The notes under the pieces were generated by a model that was given only the letters and a program-made list of their open reading frames with translations, was not told where the DNA came from and searched no databases. Source: Marinicella sediminis (GTDB lineage: Bacteria; Pseudomonadota; Gammaproteobacteria; Xanthomonadales; Marinicellaceae). From it: a DNA stretch of 64,000 bases. Each line of letters opens with the position of its first letter. The stretch's first letter is position 1. This document shows, in pieces, positions 39,885-49,279 of this stretch. A program made the position numbers and the translations under genes. The DNA is taken from assembly GCF_002000055.1 (NCBI RefSeq), contig NZ_MVBD01000002.1, positions 372,001-436,000 of the forward strand, written 5' to 3'.

Positions 39885-40655
39885 ATGAACCTAAAACAAA
39901 CCAAAGCCATCATAACCGGTGGTGCTTCAGGACTTGGCTTTGCCTGTGCAGAACATGTGGTCAGCAATGGCGGTCAGGTGACTTTATTGGATGTCAATGA
40001 GTCAGCCGGCGCTGATGCCGTGAACAAATTGGGTACAGACAATGCCCATTTTATCAAGGCAGATGTCAGTAATGAAGCCGCTATTGTCACTGCCTGTGAT
40101 CAAGCCAAAAACTTCATGGGACACATTAATGTGGTCATCAATTGCGCAGGTGTCCTGGCCGGTGGACGAGTACTAGGCAGAGAAGAGCCCATGGCACTGA
40201 GTCACTTCAACAAAGCCATCCAGGTCAACCTGATCGGCAGTTTCAATGTCTCCAAGGCTGCAGCCAATCTGATGCAACACAATACAGCCGATGAAGACGG
40301 ACAACGCGGCGTGATCATTAACACGGCATCGGTTGCCGCATATGAAGGTCAAATCGGACAGGCCGCGTATTCAGCCAGTAAAGGTGGTATCGTTGGTATG
40401 ACTTTACCAATGGCCAGAGAACTGACCCGTTTTGGAATTCGCGTCATGACCATCGCACCGGGCGTATTCCTCACTCCCATGGTCGCAGGCCTGCCTGATG
40501 ACATCAAAGCCGCACTGGGTGCATCGGTACCGTTCCCTTCACGCCTGGGCCAACCCGATGAATTCGCCCGCATGGCAGAACACATCATTGAAAATACCTA
40601 CCTCAATGGCTCAACCATTCGTCTCGATGGAGCCGTTAGACTGGAACCCAAATAA
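39885..40655 (+). CDS. Short-chain dehydrogenase, 3-hydroxyacyl-CoA dehydrogenase type-2-like
   Basis: 256 residues, classical SDR. Cofactor motif TGGASGLGFACAE, a DVN segment after beta-2 (favouring NAD), NCAGVLAGG, catalytic Ser in INTASVAAYEGQ and YSASKGG (Tyr/Lys). The active-site and C-terminal pattern (APGVFLTPMVAGLP, FPSRLGQPDEFA, LNGSTIRLDGAVR) closely follows the mitochondrial HSD17B10-type subfamily, which oxidises short/branched 3-hydroxyacyl-CoA. Followed by a strong intrinsic terminator. Confidence 0.9.
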   Translation: MNLKQTKAIITGGASGLGFACAEHVVSNGGQVTLLDVNESAGADAVNKLGTDNAHFIKADVSNEAAIVTACDQAKNFMGHINVVINCAGVLAGGRVLGREEPMALSHFNKAIQVNLIGSFNVSKAAANLMQHNTADEDGQRGVIINTASVAAYEGQIGQAAYSASKGGIVGMTLPMARELTRFGIRVMTIAPGVFLTPMVAGLPDDIKAALGASVPFPSRLGQPDEFARMAEHIIENTYLNGSTIRLDGAVRLEPK

Positions 40656-40666
40656 AGGCAAACCAT

Positions 40667-40702
40667 CCGGACAGCAGGCAACCTGCTGTCCGGAATTTTT
40701 TT
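40667..40702 (+). terminator. Intrinsic terminator after the SDR gene
   Basis: CCGGACAGCAGG and CCTGCTGTCCGG form a perfect 12-bp stem closed by CAA, followed by AATTTTTTT. It begins about a dozen bases past the SDR stop and separates this unit from the cysJIH operon. Confidence 0.93.
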
Positions 40703-40768
40703 ATCCAATCTCATTCTTTCATAACATACACGCATAAGGATATAGCGTTATCTCAGTTCACAGCAACC

Positions 40769-40784
40769 GTTTAGACGTCTAAAC
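40769..40784. promoter_or_regulatory. 16-bp palindrome containing a MetJ-type met box, upstream of cysJ
   Basis: GTTTAGACGTCTAAAC is a perfect palindrome centred 37 bp upstream of the cysJ ATG. Its core AGACGTCT equals the 8-bp consensus met box bound by MetJ in enterobacteria. MetJ needs at least two adjacent boxes; the preceding 8-mer AACCGTTT matches 5 of 8 and the following AAACTGCA 4 of 8. Operator function for a MetJ-like or other repressor is an inference. Confidence 0.55.
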
Positions 40785-40813
40785 TGCAGTTTTTATTGAT
40801 TTAGATACTGCGC

Positions 40814-42631
40814 ATGAGCACCAACGCACTGACCCAGTTACCACAGCCTGATGGCTCGCCCATTGATCCCACGATCTGGCTGCAACTGAAACAACACATC
40901 AACAACCTTACAACCGAACAAAGGTGGTGGCTATCCGGGTATCTGGCGGCTTTAAATCACCTGCCATTGGAACAACAGCCTGCGGTTTTGAACAACCCTG
41001 CCCCGGCAGCTGTTCTGACCATCCTCTATGGCAGCCAAACCGGCAACGGCAAGACCATCGCAGAACAATTACTGCGACAGGCCAGTGCCATGGGCATCTC
41101 TGCCCAACTGCATTCAATGGCGGACTATTCATTGAAAAAACTGGCCAAAGATCAGTGGCTGTCGCTGGTTATCAGCACTCATGGAGAAGGTGAAGCACCT
41201 GATGATGCCGAACTGTTCTATGAACAACTGTTCAGCAAACGGGCTCCACAGCTGAAAGGACTTCATTTTAATGTACTGGCCCTTGGTGACAGCAGCTATG
41301 AGTGGTTTTGCCAAACAGGTAAAGAAATTGATAAACGGCTGAGTGAATTGGGTGGGGACCGGTTTGCCGAACGACTGGATTGCGATGTTGATTATGAAAC
41401 CAGTGCCGCCGACTGGATTTCCAGCACCCTTGAAACGGTAAAACCTGAATTAGCAGAAGCCAATAACATCGCCCCATTTCCCGTGGCGCAACCACTGGAT
41501 CAAAGCACCGTTTCTCAACTGGCCAGCAAAGAAGATCCACAGACCGCAGAATTAGTGACCATTCAAAAAATCACTGGTCGGGGCTCAGTGAAAGATACCT
41601 ACCACCTGGAATTGGCCATAAATCCTGAGCGGATTCAATATCAGCCTGGCGACTCACTGGGCATCTGGGCTGACAATGACCCCAATCAGGTGGCGCAGTT
41701 ACTGGCATTACTGAACCTCACGGGTGAAGAAGTATTGACCTTCAAAGACACCAAGGAAAACATCAGGACTTTGTTGCTCAAACACATTGAAATCACTCAA
41801 GTCAGCAAGCCATTGATTCAATGGTTGGCTCAAGCAGGGGGGGATGAATTGATTCAACAAGCAGCATCAGATCACCAATCATTTATCCAGTATGTGGCGG
41901 ATCGACAGCTACTGGACGTGTTAAGCGCCCAACAATCACTTCTGCCTGATGATCCAGGCCTCCTGTTACAACAACTGAAAGGCATCACTCCCCGCTTGTA
42001 TTCAATTGCATCATCTCAAACTGTGCATGAAGATGAAGTACACCTGACCATCAACCTGGCATCACCCAGTCAGTCAGGTTTTCATGGACTGGCCAGTGGG
42101 CTGTTGTGTAACCGGCTCACCGAGGGTGATGAGTTGCAGGTTTATGTTGAGCCAAACAGGCACTTCAAACTACCCGCCAATGAAGCACAAAACATCATCA
42201 TGATCGGTCCGGGCACCGGCATCGCACCTTTCAGATCTTTCATCCAACAACGGCATGAATTACAGCATACCGGAAAGAATTGGTTGTTCTTTGGCAACCC
42301 GAACTTTGCCACAGACTTTCTTTATCAGACCGAATGGCTGAAGTGGCATGACCAGGACGTGCTGAATCACCTCAATCTGGCCTTTTCCAGAGATCAGGAG
42401 GACAAGCATTATGTACAACATGAAATACAACGGGAAGGCGAACGGCTGTGGCAATGGCTTGATCAGGGTGCTGCCATCTATGTGTGCGGTGATGCCAATC
42501 GCATGGCCAAAGATGTTGAACAGGCTTTACTGGCCATATTTATTGAGCATGGCCAGCTGGATTCCACTGAAGCCAAGAACCATTTGACCCATTTAAAACG
42601 CGAACAACGCTATCAGAAGGACGTTTACTGA
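40814..42631 (+). CDS. cysJ: Sulfite reductase (NADPH) flavoprotein alpha subunit
   Basis: Electron-supply subunit of assimilatory sulfite reductase: NADPH to FAD to FMN to the CysI hemoprotein. 605 residues. Flavodoxin domain at about 70-210 (LYGSQTGNGKTIAEQL, STHGEGEAPDDAELFYE, LGDSSYEWFCQTGK), FAD-binding domain (PRLYSIASSQ, about 397-406), NADPH domain (GPGTGIAPFRSFIQQR, about 464-480) and C-terminal YVCGDANRMAKDVE. The order and size match enterobacterial CysJ. The ATG lacks an obvious ribosome-binding site. First gene of cysJ-cysI-cysH. Confidence 0.96.
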   Translation: MSTNALTQLPQPDGSPIDPTIWLQLKQHINNLTTEQRWWLSGYLAALNHLPLEQQPAVLNNPAPAAVLTILYGSQTGNGKTIAEQLLRQASAMGISAQLHSMADYSLKKLAKDQWLSLVISTHGEGEAPDDAELFYEQLFSKRAPQLKGLHFNVLALGDSSYEWFCQTGKEIDKRLSELGGDRFAERLDCDVDYETSAADWISSTLETVKPELAEANNIAPFPVAQPLDQSTVSQLASKEDPQTAELVTIQKITGRGSVKDTYHLELAINPERIQYQPGDSLGIWADNDPNQVAQLLALLNLTGEEVLTFKDTKENIRTLLLKHIEITQVSKPLIQWLAQAGGDELIQQAASDHQSFIQYVADRQLLDVLSAQQSLLPDDPGLLLQQLKGITPRLYSIASSQTVHEDEVHLTINLASPSQSGFHGLASGLLCNRLTEGDELQVYVEPNRHFKLPANEAQNIIMIGPGTGIAPFRSFIQQRHELQHTGKNWLFFGNPNFATDFLYQTEWLKWHDQDVLNHLNLAFSRDQEDKHYVQHEIQREGERLWQWLDQGAAIYVCGDANRMAKDVEQALLAIFIEHGQLDSTEAKNHLTHLKREQRYQKDVY

Positions 42632-42632
42632 A

Positions 42633-44336
42633 ATGAACAAGCAAACCAACAAATTGGAAGCTGTGGAAGTCATCAAAGACCGCAGTAATTTCCTGCGAGG
42701 CACCATTGCCAGTGAATTAATCAACCCAATCACTGGATCGATCACTGCAGATGACACCCAATTAACGAAATTTCATGGCATTTATCAACAAGATGACCGG
42801 GATTTACGCAAAGAACGCGCCCGGCAAAAACTGGAACCACTCTACAGTTTCATGATCCGGGCCAGGGTTCCCGGCGGAGTGATGACCACCGATCAGTGGT
42901 TGGCAGTCGATCAAATGGCAGACACATTTGCCAATGGCAGCATCCGACTGACCACCCGCCAGGCATTTCAATTTCATGGGGTGATCAAAACCCGGCTGAA
43001 ATCAACGGTGGCTGCGATCAACGAACAGCTGATGGACACCCTGGCAGCCTGCGGAGATGTCAACCGCAACGTGATGTGCACCGCCAATCCCGAACTGTCT
43101 GCTGTACACCAGCAGGTATACGAGGACGCGGCCAGAATCAGCGCTCATCTCACACCACAAACAAGAGCCTATCATGAAATCTGGTTGGATGGTCAACAAG
43201 TCACCAACAATCAACCCAAAGATGCTGAACCCATTTACGGGCAAACATATTTGCCCCGCAAATTCAAAACTGCAGTGGTCATTCCACCCGACAATGACGT
43301 GGATGTACTGGCCCATGACCTTGGATTTGTGGCCATAGTCAGAGACCAAAAACTGCTGGGATATAACATCACCGTTGGGGGCGGCATGGGCACCACACAT
43401 GGTGATGCCGACACCTTCCCATTGCTGGCTCAAACCCTGGGATTTTGCCGTCCAGAACAAATCCTTGAAGTGGCTGAACACATTGTCATGATTCAACGTG
43501 ACCATGGTGATCGCACCAACCGCAAACACGCCCGCTTCAAGTACACCGTTGATGACCATGGTCTGCCCTGGCTAAGGGATCAACTGACCACCCGCATGGG
43601 CTGGTCTCTGGAGCCACCTGAGCAGGCAGAATTTACCCACAATGGTGATCGCTATGGCTGGCGACAAAATGCCGATGGCAGTTGGCATCACACCCTGTAC
43701 GTTGCCAGTGGCCGGGTGCAGGATGATCAGCGGCAGACCTTAAAAACAGCCTTGCGTGAAATTGCCGGTAGCCATAAAGGCACTTTCCGCTTAACAGCGA
43801 ATCAAAACCTGATCATTGCCGATGTACCTGAAGACCAAAAAGACCACATCGATGACCTGTTGAAAACACACCAGCTGACCGAAAACATCAGCCTCACCCG
43901 TTCTCTGTCAATGGCCTGTGTGGCCTTTCCTACCTGTGCGCTGGCCATGGCTGAAGCTGAACGTTACCTGCCAGAACTGATTGATCACATTGATGACCTG
44001 CAACTGAAGCATGGCATCGCTTCCAGGGGCATCGTTACCCGCATGACGGGTTGTCCCAACGGTTGTGCCCGGCCTTTCATGGCCGAACTGGGATTTGTCG
44101 GCAAAGCACCTGGACGTTACAACCTGTACCTCGGTGGCAACCCACAAGGCACCCGGCTGAATCAGATGTATCGGGAAAACATCGATGAAAAGGAGATTCT
44201 TAAGCAACTGGATGAGTTATTTCGTGCTTATGCCAATGACGCTCAGGTTGAGGAAGCATTTGGTGACTTCGTGATACGCGCAGGTTATGTAAAAGCCGTT
44301 GAACATGGTCGCCAGGTGCACCTGCAGGTGGTGTGA
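42633..44336 (+). CDS. cysI: Sulfite reductase hemoprotein beta subunit
   Basis: Catalytic subunit reducing sulfite to sulfide by six electrons, with siroheme and a [4Fe-4S] cluster. 567 residues. Two ferredoxin-like nitrite/sulfite reductase repeats (for example RVPGGVMTTDQWLAVD and RLTTRQAFQFHG). Cluster cysteines are in ACVAFPTCALA and TGCPNGCARPF. Anion-binding Arg/Lys residues are in RKHARFKYT. Starts one base after the cysJ stop; AAGGA lies upstream. Confidence 0.97.
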   Translation: MNKQTNKLEAVEVIKDRSNFLRGTIASELINPITGSITADDTQLTKFHGIYQQDDRDLRKERARQKLEPLYSFMIRARVPGGVMTTDQWLAVDQMADTFANGSIRLTTRQAFQFHGVIKTRLKSTVAAINEQLMDTLAACGDVNRNVMCTANPELSAVHQQVYEDAARISAHLTPQTRAYHEIWLDGQQVTNNQPKDAEPIYGQTYLPRKFKTAVVIPPDNDVDVLAHDLGFVAIVRDQKLLGYNITVGGGMGTTHGDADTFPLLAQTLGFCRPEQILEVAEHIVMIQRDHGDRTNRKHARFKYTVDDHGLPWLRDQLTTRMGWSLEPPEQAEFTHNGDRYGWRQNADGSWHHTLYVASGRVQDDQRQTLKTALREIAGSHKGTFRLTANQNLIIADVPEDQKDHIDDLLKTHQLTENISLTRSLSMACVAFPTCALAMAEAERYLPELIDHIDDLQLKHGIASRGIVTRMTGCPNGCARPFMAELGFVGKAPGRYNLYLGGNPQGTRLNQMYRENIDEKEILKQLDELFRAYANDAQVEEAFGDFVIRAGYVKAVEHGRQVHLQVV

Positions 44337-44338
44337 TC

Positions 44339-45064
44339 ATGACTCAGGTATGTCTCAAACACCCGTGCTCCATGACTGCCACCAAAAGTCAAATCAACCG
44401 CTGGAATCAGCAATTTGCAGACCTCACAGCCCAGCAGCGCGTCGAACTGATGGCCAATGAAGTGACTGGTCAAATGGCAATGACTTCAAGCTTTGGTATT
44501 CATGCTGCGGTCACTTTACACCTGATTAATCAGGTGATTCCAGGTATCCCCGTCATCATGGTCGACACCGGCTACCTGTTTGCTGAAACCTATCAATTCG
44601 CCGAACAGCTGCAGCAGCAGCTCCGCTTAAACCTGCAGGTGGTTCAAAGTCCACACAGCGCAGCTCGTTTCGAAGCGATTCACGGTCAACTTTGGACCCA
44701 GGGGCTGACCGGTATTGAACAATACAATCAACTCAGAAAGGTCCAACCGCTCAAGCAGGCTTTGCAACAAAGCGAAGTGGATGTGTGGTTTTCTGGTGTA
44801 CGCCGGGATCAATCTGAACACCGGCAATCCTTGCCATGGGTACAATTGAAAAACCAACGGTTAAAGGTTCACCCCCTGCTGGACTGGTCTGAGAGAGACA
44901 TGTACCTGTATCTACAACGACACCAATTGCCACAACATCCCTTGTGGGACCAAGGTTATCTTACGGTTGGCGACACCCATACCACGCGGTCAATTCACGA
45001 AGTAGATTCGGAAGATCAGTTACGCTTTATGGGATTGAAAAGGGAATGTGGTATCCACGAATGA
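44339..45064 (+). CDS. cysH: Phosphoadenylylsulfate (PAPS) reductase
   Basis: Thioredoxin-dependent reduction of PAPS to sulfite, the step before CysJI. About 241 residues. SSFGIHAAVTLHL is the PP-loop-like nucleotide site, VMVDTGYLFAETYQF the following strand, GVRRDQSEHR a conserved substrate loop and KRECGIHE the catalytic Cys motif at the C-terminus. The paired cysteines that hold an iron-sulfur cluster in APS reductases are missing, which favours PAPS as substrate. The ATG is preceded by AGGTGG at seven bases; a GTG two codons earlier overlaps the cysI stop. Confidence 0.95.
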   Translation: MTQVCLKHPCSMTATKSQINRWNQQFADLTAQQRVELMANEVTGQMAMTSSFGIHAAVTLHLINQVIPGIPVIMVDTGYLFAETYQFAEQLQQQLRLNLQVVQSPHSAARFEAIHGQLWTQGLTGIEQYNQLRKVQPLKQALQQSEVDVWFSGVRRDQSEHRQSLPWVQLKNQRLKVHPLLDWSERDMYLYLQRHQLPQHPLWDQGYLTVGDTHTTRSIHEVDSEDQLRFMGLKRECGIHE

Positions 45065-45078
45065 TCCCTGATGGGCGA

Positions 45079-45792
45079 TCACAATCGGGCGATGATTTGC
45101 TCTGCCAGTTGTTCATGACTGCGCCATTTTTGATTGTCAGACTGGATGGTGAGTACAAACAGGTCATTGTTGTGTTCATCGATGAAAAACTCTGTCAGCG
45201 CCAATCGCCCGCCTGGTAGACGGTATTTGATATTGAACACCTTAAAACGCTCATGAGAGCGGAACTGACTGTCAAGCAAGCTGGCTTGATACTGCTCCCG
45301 GATGCCGTGATACAGGTCAAGAGCATGACCGAATGCCCCTTGACGGTACGAGCGATGTGTGCTCGGATAAACCGCCAGCTTGATGCCCTCAGAGAAATCA
45401 TTCATGCCAGCAAATGTACGCCGTGAAAGCAACCAAAGGTGTACAAATGGCGATTCATTTTTCACCAACAACCAATTGGCTGGTAAAAAGCGTTCCCATC
45501 CCAGGCTGAAATACTGACTTTTGGCTTGCTGCCCGGACTTTTTCACAGCTGGCCTTCGGGCCAGGCGTCCCGGCAATTGAGGGGACGGGCTGATGGCTGG
45601 CTGACGTGCGGCCTCATGTCGGTTTTGTTGAGGCTTTTGGTCGGTCAAAGCCGGTCTGGTATGGGTGACCAGGCACCTGCGGTCTTGAATCACCACGCTG
45701 CCGTCGGCCTGCTGACAGCGATACACTTGTGGTGCTTTTGCGTCAACAAACAGTGGCAATAACAACAAAAACAACACCCCCTTCATGGCCAT
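45079..45792 (-). CDS. Hypothetical exported protein with DUF4124-like N-terminus
   Basis: 237 residues. Signal peptide (GVLFLLLLPLFVDA), then VYRCQQADGSVVIQDRRC, which resembles the DUF4124 motif with two cysteines that may form a disulfide. A basic, proline-rich stretch (about 45-90) leads to a C-terminal domain of about 145 residues (LGWERFLPANWLLVK, EGIKLAVYPST, FRSHERFKVFNIKYR) that I do not recognise. Probably periplasmic. It begins six bases after ffh on the same strand, though with no ribosome-binding site. Confidence 0.75.
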   Translation of the reverse strand: MAMKGVLFLLLLPLFVDAKAPQVYRCQQADGSVVIQDRRCLVTHTRPALTDQKPQQNRHEAARQPAISPSPQLPGRLARRPAVKKSGQQAKSQYFSLGWERFLPANWLLVKNESPFVHLWLLSRRTFAGMNDFSEGIKLAVYPSTHRSYRQGAFGHALDLYHGIREQYQASLLDSQFRSHERFKVFNIKYRLPGGRLALTEFFIDEHNNDLFVLTIQSDNQKWRSHEQLAEQIIARL

Positions 45793-45798
45793 AAAAAA

Positions 45799-47157
45799 TC
45801 AGAATGGCATGCCGCCAGGCATTTTACCGCCCAGTTTTTGCATCATTTTCATCATGCCTTTACCTTTGAATTTACGCATCATTTTTTGCATCTGGGTGTA
45901 TTGCTTCAACAATTTGGAAACATCCTGTATGGTGGTACCTGAACCATTGGCGATGCGGCGTTTTCTGGAACCTTTGATCAATTGCGGGTAGCGCTTCTCC
46001 TTGATCGTCATCGAGTTGATCACCGCCAACATACGTCCAGTGGTCTTGTCATTGACCTGGTCTTTGACCATGTCTGGTAGGTTGCTCATGCCTGGCAGTT
46101 TATCGAGCATGGAGGTCATTCCACCCATGTTTTGCATTTGCAGCAATTGCTCCTGAAAATCTTCCAGGGTGAATTTGTTACCGGTGGCCACCTTTTTGGC
46201 CAGTTTCTCGGCTTTCTTTTTATCGATTTTACGTTCAACTTCTTCGACCAGTGACAACACATCACCCATGCCCAGGATGCTGGAAGCAATCCGGTCCGGA
46301 TGGAAGGGTTCCAATGCCTCCATTTTTTCACCGACACCCTGAAACTTGATCGGTTTACCTGTGATGGTCTTGACCGACAATGCCGCACCTCCACGGGCAT
46401 CACCATCAATTTTCGTCAGTACCACACCGGTCAGATCAAGGGCGTCAGAAAAGGCTTTTGCGGTATTCGCGGCATCCTGACCGGTCATGGCATCCACCAC
46501 AAACAAGGTTTCGGTCGGACTGATGGTGTTCTGCAACGACTTGATTTCTTTCATCATTGCATCATCGACAGCCAAACGACCTGCGGTATCGACAATCAGG
46601 ACATCAAAATACCCTTTTTTAGCGGCCTGCAATGCCGTCATACCGATGGTCACCGGATCGTCCACCACCGACGAAGGGAACCAGGTCGCTCCTACCTGCT
46701 CTGCCACGGTTTGCAACTGTTCGATCGCTGCGGGACGGTACACGTCCGCAGATACCACCATGACTTTTTTATTCTCGCGTTCCTGCAGGTATTTGGCCAG
46801 CTTGCCTGTGGTGGTGGTTTTACCCGCACCTTGCAGACCTGCCATCAGGATTACCACGGGGGGTTGGGCGTTGAAATTGATCCCCTCGGTTGATTCACCC
46901 AGCACTTTGATGAGTTCTTCCTGAACCACTTTCACCATCACCTGTGCAGGTTTCAGACTGGTCATCACCTCTTTACCCAGCGCCCGGGTTTTGACGTCTT
47001 CAATGAATGACTTGACCACTGGCAGCGCCACATCGGCCTCAAGTAATGCGACCCGCACTTCGCGGAGTGCTTCCTTGACGTTGTCCTCAGACAGGTTGGC
47101 CTGTCCCCTGATCTTCTGGATGCTTTTCGACAGTTTGTCCGTTAAGTTATCAAACAT
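45799..47157 (-). CDS. ffh: Signal recognition particle protein Ffh
   Basis: GTPase that binds 4.5S RNA and signal sequences to target inner-membrane proteins co-translationally. 452 residues. N domain (residues 1-90), G domain with AGLQGAGKTTTTGKLA (G1), DTAGRLAVDD (G3), TKIDGDARGGAALS (G4 and following), and an M domain with methionine-rich segments (LQMQNMGGMTSMLDKLPGM, MQKMMRKFKGKGMMKMMQ, GGKMPGGMPF). Divergent from ypjD, as in E. coli. Confidence 0.98.
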   Translation of the reverse strand: MFDNLTDKLSKSIQKIRGQANLSEDNVKEALREVRVALLEADVALPVVKSFIEDVKTRALGKEVMTSLKPAQVMVKVVQEELIKVLGESTEGINFNAQPPVVILMAGLQGAGKTTTTGKLAKYLQERENKKVMVVSADVYRPAAIEQLQTVAEQVGATWFPSSVVDDPVTIGMTALQAAKKGYFDVLIVDTAGRLAVDDAMMKEIKSLQNTISPTETLFVVDAMTGQDAANTAKAFSDALDLTGVVLTKIDGDARGGAALSVKTITGKPIKFQGVGEKMEALEPFHPDRIASSILGMGDVLSLVEEVERKIDKKKAEKLAKKVATGNKFTLEDFQEQLLQMQNMGGMTSMLDKLPGMSNLPDMVKDQVNDKTTGRMLAVINSMTIKEKRYPQLIKGSRKRRIANGSGTTIQDVSKLLKQYTQMQKMMRKFKGKGMMKMMQKLGGKMPGGMPF

Positions 47158-47173
47158 TGTGTTGATTATCCTG

Positions 47174-47202
47174 TTGGTAATAATGAGACATGCTATTATA
47201 AT
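47174..47202 (+). promoter_or_regulatory. Promoter of ypjD-corB
   Basis: TTGGTA at 47174-47179 and TATAAT at 47197-47202, spacer 17 bases, about 55 bp upstream of the ypjD ATG. The same A/T patch read on the minus strand also contains TATAAT (47195-47200) and may serve ffh. Confidence 0.6.
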
Positions 47203-47257
47203 GGCTTAATTATCAAAGTTAAATGAGACCAGTCATTATTATTGTCTCTGACACCAT

Positions 47258-48010
47258 ATGAATTTGCTGTTCATGGCCACTCTGGCAGCCCACTTGCTGG
47301 CGCTGTTCAGCAGCAAAAGCCACAAGCCTTACTTTCTGCTGTTACTGACTGCCAGTGCTTTACAGACCATTCTCTGTGGCCAGATTTTGTTGTCAGATGC
47401 TGGTTGGCACTTCTCAGCACAAAATGCCTGTCTGGTGGTCAGCTGGTTGACCAATATCATCATCCTGGTGAGTCGATTTTATCTGTTATTGACCCGTATC
47501 CTGACTCACCTGATTGCCATTGGCGTGCTGTTATGGATCTACTGGTTGCCGTTTCCCAGCGAACCCAAACCTTATGTCTGGACCCTGGATCTGCACATCC
47601 TGTTTTCTATTCTGGCTTACAGCCTGTTGTTCGTGTCCTCCATTGTTTCTCTGAACCTGGGCATACAAATTCATAAAATGAAAAAAAATGTCTTCATCTC
47701 ACAAAGCATGAACATCAACAGTTTATTGAAGAACGAAGAAAAATTGTTCAGGATGATTGTGTTCGGCTGGTTGTTCCTCAGTTGTGCCCTGGTCACAGGT
47801 ATCATGTTTGTCAAAGGCTTTCTGAGTGATGGTATGGGTCACAAAGTGATATTCTCATTGGCAGCCTGGGTGTTGTTTGCCTTATTGATTGTCGGCCGCC
47901 TGACCAAAGGCTGGCGCGGCAAAACCGCCATTAAACTGAACTTACTGGCCATGACCTTCCTGATGTTGGGTTTTCTGGGAAGTTACGTGGTACTGGATTA
48001 CCTGATTTGA
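47258..48010 (+). CDS. ypjD: YpjD/CcsA-like inner-membrane protein
   Basis: 250 residues, about eight hydrophobic segments. The cytochrome c assembly (CcsA/CcmC) family pattern is seen in LDLHILFSILAYSLLFVSSI with its conserved His, and in HKVIFSLAAWVLFALLIVGR with a second His, followed by GWRGKTAIKLNLLAMTFLMLGFLGSY. E. coli YpjD (also named CorE) sits between ffh and corB and has been linked genetically to cobalt/magnesium sensitivity; the same order here supports orthology. corB follows after three bases. Confidence 0.9.
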   Translation: MNLLFMATLAAHLLALFSSKSHKPYFLLLLTASALQTILCGQILLSDAGWHFSAQNACLVVSWLTNIIILVSRFYLLLTRILTHLIAIGVLLWIYWLPFPSEPKPYVWTLDLHILFSILAYSLLFVSSIVSLNLGIQIHKMKKNVFISQSMNINSLLKNEEKLFRMIVFGWLFLSCALVTGIMFVKGFLSDGMGHKVIFSLAAWVLFALLIVGRLTKGWRGKTAIKLNLLAMTFLMLGFLGSYVVLDYLI

Positions 48011-48013
48011 CCC

Positions 48014-49279
48014 ATGCTTGAAGACATTTCCACGTCAACTTTGTTGATTGCCATTGGCATTTTGCTGTTTTTATCGGCTTTTTTTTCCAGTTCAGAAACC
48101 GCCCTGATGGCGCTGAACAGAATCAAACTAAAAAATGATTCCCGTCACAAAAAAGGCGCATTCCTGGCCAAAAAACTGCTGGAAAAACCTGATCGTTTGA
48201 TTGGCCTTATTCTGATTGGCAACAATTTCATTAACATTGCTGCCACTGCTTTGACCACCATTGTGGCCATCAAAATAGCGGGAGATAAAGGTGTGGCATA
48301 TGGCACCGCCATTTTGACCTTCGCCATCCTGATTTTTTCAGAAGTTACACCCAAAACCTATGCGGCATTACATCCGGAAAAAATTGGATATGTGGCGGCA
48401 TTCATCCTTACACCCATGCTCAAAGTACTGTATCCGGTGGTGTGGTCAACCAACCTGGTCACCAATGGCTTACTGAGGCTGCTCGGCGTACCCAAATCCA
48501 TTGCACAGGAAGCACTTTCCCGTGAAGAACTCAAGACACTGGTGATTGAAAACGACCTGATCAATCCGGATGTTCATCAAAAAATGATGATCAATGTGAT
48601 GGACCTGGACCACATCAAAATTGAAGATGTCATGGTACCAAGGAATGAAATCCAGGGCATTAACCTGAATGATGACTGGGCAGTGATTGAAAAACAATTG
48701 GTCAACACCTACCTGACCCGTTTGCCGGTGTTTGTGGATAACATCGACCAGGTCATAGGGATCTTGCACATTCGCACCATCCTGACCATGCTGAAAAATC
48801 AAACCCTGAATGGTGACAAGCTGAAAAGAATCCTGCGCAAACCCTACTTTGTCCCCGAATCAGCCAGTTTGTCTGCTCAACTGCGTGAGTTTCAGAACAA
48901 AGAACGCCGCATGGGACTGGTGGTTGATGAATATGGCGACCTTGTGGGCCTGGTGACACTGGATGATATTCTGGAAGAAATTGTCGGTAAATTCACCTCT
49001 GAACCCGGTGATCGTGGCCTGAAAATCATCAAACAAGATGACAACCAATACATCGTTAAAGGTCGCATCGCGGTGCGTTCACTGAATCGACGACTGCAGT
49101 GGAATCTGCCAACTGAAGAAGCCACCACAATCAATGGCCTGATCACCGAACACTTGCAGGATTTGCCCACCAAGGACCTGGCAGTTACCATCAATGGTTT
49201 TCACATGACCATTCTGGAAATCACAGCCGATAACATCATCAGCAAAGTGCTGATCGAACCGCCCACAAAGACCGGCTAA
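48014..49279 (+). CDS. corB: CorB/YfjD-type CNNM family transporter
   Basis: 421 residues. An N-terminal DUF21/CNNM membrane domain (about residues 8-180; FFSSSETALMALNRIKLK and IGNNFINIAATALTTI are conserved) is followed by a CBS pair (about 205-330; EDVMVPRNEIQGI, YLTRLPVFVDNIDQVIGILHIR, RMGLVVDEYGDLVGLVTLDDILEE) and a CorC_HlyC domain. Family members export magnesium or cobalt. The pairing with ypjD matches E. coli. The stop codon overlaps the stop of the convergent MFS gene. Confidence 0.93.
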   Translation: MLEDISTSTLLIAIGILLFLSAFFSSSETALMALNRIKLKNDSRHKKGAFLAKKLLEKPDRLIGLILIGNNFINIAATALTTIVAIKIAGDKGVAYGTAILTFAILIFSEVTPKTYAALHPEKIGYVAAFILTPMLKVLYPVVWSTNLVTNGLLRLLGVPKSIAQEALSREELKTLVIENDLINPDVHQKMMINVMDLDHIKIEDVMVPRNEIQGINLNDDWAVIEKQLVNTYLTRLPVFVDNIDQVIGILHIRTILTMLKNQTLNGDKLKRILRKPYFVPESASLSAQLREFQNKERRMGLVVDEYGDLVGLVTLDDILEEIVGKFTSEPGDRGLKIIKQDDNQYIVKGRIAVRSLNRRLQWNLPTEEATTINGLITEHLQDLPTKDLAVTINGFHMTILEITADNIISKVLIEPPTKTG

